A stretch of 29,839 bases of DNA from Alphaproteobacteria bacterium (GTDB taxonomy: Bacteria > Pseudomonadota > Alphaproteobacteria > UBA7887): contig JANQOH010000037.1 of NCBI GenBank assembly GCA_028289725.1, positions 1 through 29,839 on the forward strand, given 5' to 3'. Position 1 is the first letter of the stretch, and each line of letters starts with the position of its first letter. Below are positions 24,465 to 29,839 of this stretch, piece by piece. The position numbers and the translations under genes are program-made. A model generated the notes under the pieces. The model did not search any database. It saw nothing but the letters and a program-made list of their open reading frames with translations, and had not been told where the DNA came from.

Positions 24465-25688
24465 TCACTCACAGAACAAGTCGGGGAGCCAGGTGGTGCC
24501 CGCGCATTGCGCGTCGATATCCGGAATGCTGCCGAACAGGAAGATCGTGCGGATGGACGGATGCTGTTCATGGGTCAGCAACAACGTCCTGAAATCGAAA
24601 CTCTGGATATCGGCCCGATCTTGCATGCCGCGCGCCGATATTGTGCCTGCAAGCCCGGTCACGAAAGCTTGCGGGCCGGCCGTGCGGTCCGCCAGGACGA
24701 TCCCTTTTTCGTCGCGATCGGTGCCGGGATTCAGCTTTGTCTCGATATTGAAGCGAACGCGTGCGGCGTTCTTCGCCCGTTGCTCGGCATTCTCGTGCCG
24801 CACACCGTCGCCGCCGCGATAATAGTCGGCGTAGAAGGCCACGAAATCGAAAAGCTGCGCGACCGTCGGCATGGCGTAAGGATGAGGCAAGTCAGTTGCG
24901 GCGGTGAACGCCACCGAAACCGGAGACAAGTCGAGATCATTGGTTTGCGGGTCGCCGCGCGGCAAGCCGTCGCAGACGAACGCGTGCTGCAACTCGCGGA
25001 GCGAGAGGTTCTTGATCAACACCTCATCGGCCACCGTATAGGGCTCGCCGCTCGCGCGACGGCATTTGTCGGCCATCAAGTACGGATCATGTGACAAGAC
25101 CGAGATTCCATCCGCCGTGAGGCCGGTATCCGTCTCGAGAGTCGTCACGAGGTGGTCGAGGCCAGCCTCCATCGCCGGCAGCGTATTTTCCGGCCGCAGG
25201 TCGCGGGCGCCTCGGTGCCCTTGGGCGTCCATGCGCGCATTGTCGATCAAGCCGTCGGCACCGATCAGACTGGAATCGAATTGCTCCACAGCCGCGCGCA
25301 ACAAATCCGGGCGGTCGGAAATAATGCCGTCAACACCGAGCCGCATCAGGTCGGACATGCGTGCCGAGTCGTTTACGGTCCAAGTGACCACCGGATAGCC
25401 CGCCGCCTGCATTGACGGAACCGGAACACTTTCGCCGGCGGCGTCGCCTGCCTCCGCCAAAAGTGTATCCCACGGCGAAAAAACCGGCGGCTTGTGATTG
25501 CCGTTCTGCGCCGCATGGGCCTTGGCCGCTGCCATAATGCGCAGCGCGCTGGCTTCTTTCGTCATATCCACTTCATGCATCGTCGGCCCGCTCATGGCAT
25601 CCGGCTCTGCCGCAGGCGCCAATTCGCTCGCGCCCGCGACAAGTACCACTGAGAGACTGTATATCGTAAGAATATCGACCGTTCGCAT
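24465..25688 (-). CDS. Exported glycerophosphodiester phosphodiesterase, rearranged layout
   Basis: A 407-residue protein with an N-terminal hydrophobic export signal (ILTIYSLSVVLVAG). The catalytic GDPD elements are present: the His-Arg motif QGHRGARDLRPENTLPA, the metal acids LETDTG, the second His in VLSHDPYL, and the Lys in NIETKLNPG. The block that normally ends a GDPD (WTVN ... GVDGIISDRPDLL) is found before the catalytic part, at about residues 98-130, and seems absent from the C-terminus. The enzyme hydrolyses glycerophosphodiesters to glycerol-3-phosphate and an alcohol, here in the periplasm. No strong ribosome site is seen for the start at 25688; a start at 25739 would add 17 residues. 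It diverges from the HCCA isomerase. Confidence 0.85.
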   Translation of the reverse strand: MRTVDILTIYSLSVVLVAGASELAPAAEPDAMSGPTMHEVDMTKEASALRIMAAAKAHAAQNGNHKPPVFSPWDTLLAEAGDAAGESVPVPSMQAAGYPVVTWTVNDSARMSDLMRLGVDGIISDRPDLLRAAVEQFDSSLIGADGLIDNARMDAQGHRGARDLRPENTLPAMEAGLDHLVTTLETDTGLTADGISVLSHDPYLMADKCRRASGEPYTVADEVLIKNLSLRELQHAFVCDGLPRGDPQTNDLDLSPVSVAFTAATDLPHPYAMPTVAQLFDFVAFYADYYRGGDGVRHENAEQRAKNAARVRFNIETKLNPGTDRDEKGIVLADRTAGPQAFVTGLAGTISARGMQDRADIQSFDFRTLLLTHEQHPSIRTIFLFGSIPDIDAQCAGTTWLPDLFCE

Positions 25689-25759
25689 GGGGCATCGACC
25701 ATAAAGCTGATAGTCGGACGCGGGCGTCGCCAACCGCATAAGAACACCAGGAGGTTGTC

Positions 25760-26347
25760 ATGGGAAAGACCGTTGAATTCTATTTCGATCTTGGCAGCCC
25801 CACCGCTTATTTGGCCTGTACGCAGCTTCCTTCCATCGCCAAGCGAACCGGTGCCAAGCTGGAATACCGGCCGATGCTGTTGGGCGGCGTATTTCACGCG
25901 ATCGGCAGCGAGACCCCGGTCAATTTGCCGCCGAGAGGCGCCTATATGAGCAAGGATATTCCGCGTTGTGCCGCGTTTTACGGTGTGCCGTACGAGCACA
26001 ATCCCCATTTTCCCGTGAACACGCTGCAAGTTATGCGCGGCGCGCTCGTTGCGCAGCAAGCTGGCGAGCTCGAGCGGTATATGGAGACGGTCAATCGGGC
26101 GATCTGGGTCGATCAAAAGGACATGTCACAGCCCGCCGTGATCGCCGAGACGCTGCAAACAGCCGGCTTGGACACCGCGAAATATGCGGAAGGAATCCAA
26201 GAGCCAGCCATTAAGGAAAGCCTGAAGACGGTGACCGAGGCCGCGGTCAAACGTGGCGTGTTCGGCGCGCCGACCATGTTCGTCGGTGACGAAATGTTCT
26301 TCGGCCAAGATCGATTGGATTATGTCGAGCGCGCCTTAGCGGCTTAG
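25760..26347 (+). CDS. 2-hydroxychromene-2-carboxylate isomerase (DsbA/kappa-GST family)
   Basis: A 195-residue protein with a thioredoxin fold and helical insert. The N-terminal motif YFDLGSPTAYLA has Ser13 where the glutathione-activating Ser sits in HCCA isomerase and kappa-class GST. MLLGGVFHAIG and FGAPTMFVGDEMFFGQDRLD are typical later motifs. The known family reaction is glutathione-dependent isomerisation in naphthalene breakdown, but many homologues lie outside such pathways and act on unknown substrates; no other aromatic-degradation gene is here. AGGAGG about eight bases before the ATG is strong. Cytoplasmic. Confidence 0.85.
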   Translation: MGKTVEFYFDLGSPTAYLACTQLPSIAKRTGAKLEYRPMLLGGVFHAIGSETPVNLPPRGAYMSKDIPRCAAFYGVPYEHNPHFPVNTLQVMRGALVAQQAGELERYMETVNRAIWVDQKDMSQPAVIAETLQTAGLDTAKYAEGIQEPAIKESLKTVTEAAVKRGVFGAPTMFVGDEMFFGQDRLDYVERALAA

Positions 26348-26369
26348 TTCAACGCGAAGACCGCGCGAT

Positions 26370-27116
26370 CTACATCACCATACGGAGCAGCGCGCGCAAA
26401 ATCGCATCCGTCTCCGGATCGAAGGCGCCGTCAACAACCCGCGGCCGGAAGTGGCGTTGAAACGCCAGCACAACATCCGTGGTTTGCGTATCGTATTCGC
26501 CGGTCGCCGCCAGGCCATAGCCAAAGGCCGCCAAAGCCGACTGCATCTCACCGACGGCCATGCCGGTGTCACCCGGGCCCAGCGTCGTGCCTTGGCGCGG
26601 TTGTGCGACCACCTCCGGCCAAATGCCGATGCTGCGGCGCGCTAGTCGGCGCCAATCGAAGAATTCTCCGGGATCCTGTTTCCGTGATGGCGCGATATCG
26701 GAGTGCCCCAACACGCGACGTGCCGGAATGTCATGTCGCGACAGGATTTCCGTCGCAAGTTGTTCAAGCGCGCCCATTTGCGGCTCAGAAAACGGCCGAT
26801 AACCGAATTCGTGCCCCGGATTGGCGAGCTCGATTCCAATAGAGCGATCATTGATGTCCGTCTCGCCGGCCCAGGAACTCACGCCGGCGTGCCAGGCGCG
26901 GCGCTGTTCGGGCACCATCCGATAAACCTTGCCTTCTTCGTCGATCAGATAGTGCGCACTGACACTGGCTTCCGGATCGCACAAGCGTTCCAACGCCGCT
27001 TCCGCGCTCTTCATACCCGTGTAGTGAAGGACCAAGGTGTCGATTGCCGCATCCGGCGCACGGGCATCATTATTCGGTGACGGGCGTTCGTGCAATTTGA
27101 GATCGACCAAAGTCAT
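26370..27116 (-). CDS. N-acetylmuramoyl-L-alanine amidase (AmiD-like) with PG-binding domain
   Basis: A 248-residue enzyme. The Amidase_2 domain (about residues 20-165) has zinc ligands H31 in VLHYTG, a second His in VLGHSDIAP, and the nearby Asp in RKQDPGEFFDW. SAHYLIDEEGKVYRMV and RAWHAGVSSW are standard family blocks. A peptidoglycan-binding domain (about residues 180-245) follows, with GDTGMAVGEMQSALAAFGY and VLAFQRHFRP. It cleaves the amide bond between N-acetylmuramic acid and the stem peptide. The start at 27116 matches the usual N-terminus (MTLVDLKLHERPSPNND); a GTG at 27206 would add 30 residues with no clear signal. It may act on recycled wall fragments or be exported by other means. 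Confidence 0.9.
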   Translation of the reverse strand: MTLVDLKLHERPSPNNDARAPDAAIDTLVLHYTGMKSAEAALERLCDPEASVSAHYLIDEEGKVYRMVPEQRRAWHAGVSSWAGETDINDRSIGIELANPGHEFGYRPFSEPQMGALEQLATEILSRHDIPARRVLGHSDIAPSRKQDPGEFFDWRRLARRSIGIWPEVVAQPRQGTTLGPGDTGMAVGEMQSALAAFGYGLAATGEYDTQTTDVVLAFQRHFRPRVVDGAFDPETDAILRALLRMVM

Positions 27117-27277
27117 GCCATTACTTTCGCGCACCAAACTATCGTGCCGGGCGTCGCCACTATCGGCAACAGACGGATAAAATATCGCCACGGGAAGGGA
27201 TGCCACAAGACGAGGCGCCGATTAAGGCAGCCTGATATCCAACTATAATATAGGCCGAAACAGCCCTTCCCCGCGCC

Positions 27278-27311
27278 AAAAAAAGGGACGGCGCGCCCAA
27301 ATGAGCGCGCC
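27278..27311 (-). terminator. Terminator of the flagellin gene
   Basis: On the minus strand a 7-bp stem GGCGCGC / GCGCGCC with an 8-nt loop is followed, after GTCCC, by seven T. It lies about 30 bp after the flagellin stop codon. Confidence 0.8.
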
Positions 27312-27341
27312 GAGACCTGGCTCTTGGAGGTTAGGCGTCGA

Positions 27342-28166
27342 CTACTGGAAGAGGCCGAGGAGAATATTCGGCGCGGTGTTGGCGATACTCAGCGTTTGGA
27401 CGCCAAGCTGTTGTTTGACCTGCAACGCCTGGAGTTTCGCGGATTCCTTTGCAAGATCGGCGTCGACCAGCGTGCCGAGGCCTTCCTCCACTGCGTCTGA
27501 AATCGTTGACAGGAAGGTATCCTGGAAATCCAGTTTGCGGGAATCCGCGCCGAGCTGGCCAAGCGCGGTATTCACCGTGTTCACGACCGTGTTCACTTGG
27601 GTCAAGGCCGCGGACGCCGTCGATGTATTGGTGAGATTCTGCACGTTCAGCGGGCTGTAGGCGGTGCCTTCCAGATCCTGCGCGCGCACCGTAATCGAGC
27701 CACCGGCCGTATCCGAGATGACATTCACGTTGGCCGCGCCGGATTGCAGAATATTGCCGCCGTTATATTCCGCGTTCTGGACGAAATTGAGGATCTGCGC
27801 GACTAGCTCTACATAGTCGGCCGCCAGGATTGCTTGCTGCTCGCTTGTATTGCCGGGGTTCAGCCCCTCAATCGCTTTCGCCTTAAGATCGATCAACATG
27901 TTGGACACGGACGTCGCGCCGGCGATGGCGACCGCCGTGACCCCTCGACCATTCGCGAGGCCCTGTTGAACCGCTGCGATGCCCTTAATGTCGCCGCGGA
28001 TGCCCTGAGCAATCGCGAAAGTGGAGGCATTGTCCTTCGCGCCGATAACTTTCAGGCCGGTCGACACCCGGTTCTGCACTTCGGCAAGGGTCGTATTCGT
28101 AACGTTTAGGTTACGCAGGGCGACCATCGCCCCGACGTTTGTGTTGATCGAATTCTGGCCAGACAT
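27342..28166 (-). CDS. Flagellin (short, FljK-type)
   Basis: A 274-residue flagellin. The conserved N-terminal D0/D1 (INTNVGAMVALRNLNVTN, then VSTGLKVIGAKDNASTFAIAQGIRG) and C-terminal D1/D0 (DFQDTFLSTISDAVEEGLGTLVDADLAKESAKLQAL, ending LLGLFQ) are complete, and there is only a small middle region. Short flagellins of this kind are usual in alphaproteobacteria. It is exported by the flagellar type III system and polymerises into the filament. AAGGGG about eight bases before the ATG supports the start, and a sigma-54 promoter lies just upstream. The Ser/Thr-rich middle (TNTSTASAALT) could be glycosylated, but that is not shown. Confidence 0.95.
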   Translation of the reverse strand: MSGQNSINTNVGAMVALRNLNVTNTTLAEVQNRVSTGLKVIGAKDNASTFAIAQGIRGDIKGIAAVQQGLANGRGVTAVAIAGATSVSNMLIDLKAKAIEGLNPGNTSEQQAILAADYVELVAQILNFVQNAEYNGGNILQSGAANVNVISDTAGGSITVRAQDLEGTAYSPLNVQNLTNTSTASAALTQVNTVVNTVNTALGQLGADSRKLDFQDTFLSTISDAVEEGLGTLVDADLAKESAKLQALQVKQQLGVQTLSIANTAPNILLGLFQ

Positions 28167-28199
28167 CGCTGAACCCCTTGTAGTTCTTCCAAGAGTCGA

Positions 28200-28283
28200 C
28201 GAGTCCAGTGCAAACAGCGTGCCGTTTGTGCCACAGCCACAAGATGTTGATTCCAGGGATTGAATCCGGCCGGACTGGACTCG
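28200..28283. repeat. 10-bp inverted repeat around the flagellin promoter
   Basis: CGAGTCCAGT (28200-28209) and ACTGGACTCG (28274-28283) are perfect inverted copies separated by 64 bp. One arm abuts the -12 element; the other lies about 50 bp upstream of the -24 element. They could be activator sites or a loop-forming pair. Confidence 0.55.
28209..28224 (-). promoter_or_regulatory. Sigma-54 promoter of the flagellin gene
   Basis: On the minus strand CGGCACGCTGTTTGCA matches the consensus TGGCACG-N4-TTGCA at 15 of 16 positions counted with free spacer, including the GG and GC pairs ten bases apart. The start of transcription should be near 28198, giving a leader of about 30 nt with the ribosome site. 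An activator with a GAFTGA motif is needed; the one regulator in this window lacks it. Confidence 0.85.
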
Positions 28284-28463
28284 CTATGCGTTTGATCGGG
28301 CAGAATCTTTCCGTGGCGCGGCAAGTCTTGCCCACTCCGCTGATCGGCTTGCCAGTGGCGTAAAGCGGTCGTTACACTCCGCGCCGTTTGGGGAATTCTC
28401 GGGTGACCACGGAATGAACGCACGACGAAGACACGCGCCGGGGCACCCACGGTTGTCGGCCCA

Positions 28464-29000
28464 GTGATCGCGCCGTCGCCGGCGAGCCCGCCGCCCCGCA
28501 AAACCGCTTACGACCGGCTGCTCGAACTATTGGCCGGCATCGGCGGCGCGATTCTCGCCGTGATCGCGCTGGGTATCGCAGCCGACGTTTTATTGCGCAC
28601 GGCCGGGTTTGAGCCCTTCGCCCACACCCTCGCGCTGACCGAGTACGGCCTGCTCTACGCCACACTTCTTGGCGCACCATGGCTGCTGCGCACCCACGGC
28701 CACGTCCATGTCGAGATCGTCGTGTCTTCGGTTCCGCCCGCCATACGCACGATCATGATCAAGGCAGCCTGCTTCGTTGGACTGGTTTCTTGCCTGATTG
28801 TGGCGTGGTGGGCGGCGGACACCGCCTACGTCAACTTCACCCGTGGCGCGTTCGACATGCGCTCGTTCGACATGCCGCGCTGGCTCCTGTTCGCGCCGAT
28901 CGCGCCGTCATTCCTTTTGATGGCTTATGATTTCGGCCGCTTCCTGTTCGGCAAAGCGTCGCTACACGGCGACGCGGCCAGTCAATCCGAACGCGCTTGA
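28464..29000 (+). CDS. dctQ: TRAP transporter small membrane subunit (DctQ)
   Basis: A 178-residue membrane protein with four hydrophobic helices (about residues 22-42, 58-74, 92-116 and 140-158), the layout of DctQ subunits. HTLALTEYGLLYATLLGAPWLLRTHGHVHVEI fits the family's central region. The large membrane subunit follows after 6 bp, which makes the assignment firm. TRAP systems import organic acids such as C4-dicarboxylates, sialic acid or keto acids using a sodium or proton gradient and a periplasmic binding protein. No DctP gene is present on the left; it could lie beyond the right edge. The start codon is GTG with a poor ribosome site. It diverges from the flagellin gene. Confidence 0.9.
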   Translation: MIAPSPASPPPRKTAYDRLLELLAGIGGAILAVIALGIAADVLLRTAGFEPFAHTLALTEYGLLYATLLGAPWLLRTHGHVHVEIVVSSVPPAIRTIMIKAACFVGLVSCLIVAWWAADTAYVNFTRGAFDMRSFDMPRWLLFAPIAPSFLLMAYDFGRFLFGKASLHGDAASQSERA

Positions 29001-29006
29001 AGCCAC

Positions 29007-29839
29007 ATGGGCTGGATTGAAATCTCATGCCTAATGCTCGGAATGGTCATCGGCCTGATGGCGCTCGGTGTGCCGGTCGCGTTCGCGTTCTTGATCGCAG
29101 ATTTGGTCGGCGCCTTCATTTTCCTGGGCGGCCTGCGCGGCTTCGGTCAGTTGATCGGCAACGCGGTTGCGTCAGTGACCTCTTTCGCGCTGGTGCCGGT
29201 GCCGCTGTTTTTGATCATGGGAGAGCTGTTCTTTCACACCGGCCTTGCGCTACGCGTTTTCGATGCCCTCGACAAATGCCTGGGGCGGGTGCGGGGACGG
29301 CTCTCCTACCTGACGGTGATCGGCGGCACCATGTTCGCCACATTGTCCGGCTCGAGCATGGCCAATACGGCCATGCTCGGCAGCCTCCTGGTCCCGGAAA
29401 TGTCGAAACGCGGCTACAAGCCGTCCATGTCCATCGGCCCGATCCTCGGCACCGGCGGTCTTGCCATGATCATTCCGCCGTCGAGCCTGGCGGTACTCTT
29501 GGCGAGCTTGGCGCGCATCGACGTCGGCGACTTGCTGATCGCGGGACTCATACCCGGCTTGGTGTTGGCGTGCCTTTACGGCGTGCTGATTTACTCACGG
29601 CTGCGGATTAACCCGGAGCTCGCGCCCCACTATGACGTGCCCGAGGTGTCATTCGGTACGAAAGTCGGCTTGGTCATTCGCGAAATGCTGCCAATGGGAC
29701 TCGTCGTCGCACTGGTCGTCGGCGTGATCCTGACCGGCGTCGCAACACCGTCCGAAGCCGCGGCGTTCGGCGTCGTCGGCGTGTTAATTTTGGCCGCCGC
29801 TTTCCGTTGCCTGACGTGGGAGGCCATCGTCAAGAGCCT
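29007..29839 (+). CDS. dctM: TRAP transporter large membrane subunit (DctM), 3' partial
   Basis: Open from an ATG at 29007 to the window end, about 277 codons. It starts MGWIEISCLMLGMVIGLMAL. Family motifs are PVPLFLIMGELFFHTG, GTMFATLSGSSMANTAMLGS (substrate-binding hairpin region), GPILGTGGLAMIIPPSS and GVATPSEAAAFGV. Many hydrophobic helices are evident. Roughly two thirds of a usual DctM (about 420-440 residues) is seen. It is the ion-coupled translocating subunit of the tripartite transporter and lies 6 bp after dctQ, so the two are co-transcribed. The substrate cannot be read from this subunit. Confidence 0.95.
   Translation, partial: MGWIEISCLMLGMVIGLMALGVPVAFAFLIADLVGAFIFLGGLRGFGQLIGNAVASVTSFALVPVPLFLIMGELFFHTGLALRVFDALDKCLGRVRGRLSYLTVIGGTMFATLSGSSMANTAMLGSLLVPEMSKRGYKPSMSIGPILGTGGLAMIIPPSSLAVLLASLARIDVGDLLIAGLIPGLVLACLYGVLIYSRLRINPELAPHYDVPEVSFGTKVGLVIREMLPMGLVVALVVGVILTGVATPSEAAAFGVVGVLILAAAFRCLTWEAIVKS

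Noticed and set aside
23891..24592. Plus-strand frame (233 codons) opposite the diiron protein
   Set aside because: The opposite strand carries clear EXXH motifs and a good ribosome site; this frame has neither.
29027..29611. Plus-strand frame (194 codons) over the DctM region
   Set aside because: It is out of frame with the true DctM gene, which starts at 29007 and has clear TRAP motifs to the window end.

Overview
The window looks like chromosomal DNA of a free-living, flagellated alphaproteobacterium. It is GC-rich with dense short-overlap operons. The evidence is family-level: a short FljK-type flagellin behind a sigma-54 promoter, a TRAP transporter pair, a Tat-exported DUF882/M15-type protein, a GT61 glycosyltransferase with TPRs, a kappa-GST/HCCA isomerase and tandem UspA proteins. 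I see no rRNA, tRNA, CRISPR array, insertion sequence or phage gene. Species and genus cannot be told from this sequence.

Left part (1-7.7 kb): the window opens inside an NtrC-family regulator that has lost the sigma-54-contacting GAFTGA loop. An envelope-type group follows: a tandem PepSY protein, an orphan ExbD/TolR protein and a cupredoxin. Next come a gene-poor kilobase, a tandem universal stress protein, a convergent OxyR-like LysR regulator lacking the peroxidatic cysteine, and a secreted fasciclin-domain protein ending at a clear terminator. Several dyad sites lie in the intergenic regions.

Centre (7.9-19.7 kb): this is the most distinctive region. A TPR protein fused to an arginine-methyltransferase-like (PRMT) domain is followed by an apparent nucleotide-sugar cluster in two divergent operons. 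The leftward operon (12395 to 9845) encodes a split transketolase (N and C halves) and a TylF-type O-methyltransferase, joined by ATGA overlaps. The rightward operon (12618 to 18083) encodes a DegT-fold protein with His in place of the PLP lysine (the 3-dehydratase type, as in ColD and RfbH), an SDR epimerase/reductase, a B12-binding-type radical SAM enzyme, an HddC-like nucleotidyltransferase and an HddA-like heptose kinase. A convergent TPR-GT61 glycosyltransferase closes the region. I infer a route to an unusual GDP-activated deoxy sugar, probably heptose-derived, possibly with a two-carbon branch and O-methylation, transferred to a surface glycan or protein.

Right part (19.8-29.8 kb): a lipoprotein; a gene-free interval with a CRP-type palindrome and a leftward terminator that has a C-rich loop (candidate small RNA); a DUF882 protein; a class I aminotransferase; an unrecognised protein; a diiron ferritin-like protein; an exported glycerophosphodiesterase with rearranged domain order; an HCCA isomerase; an AmiD-like amidase; the flagellin with its sigma-54 promoter and terminator; and DctQ plus the start of DctM, which runs off the window end.
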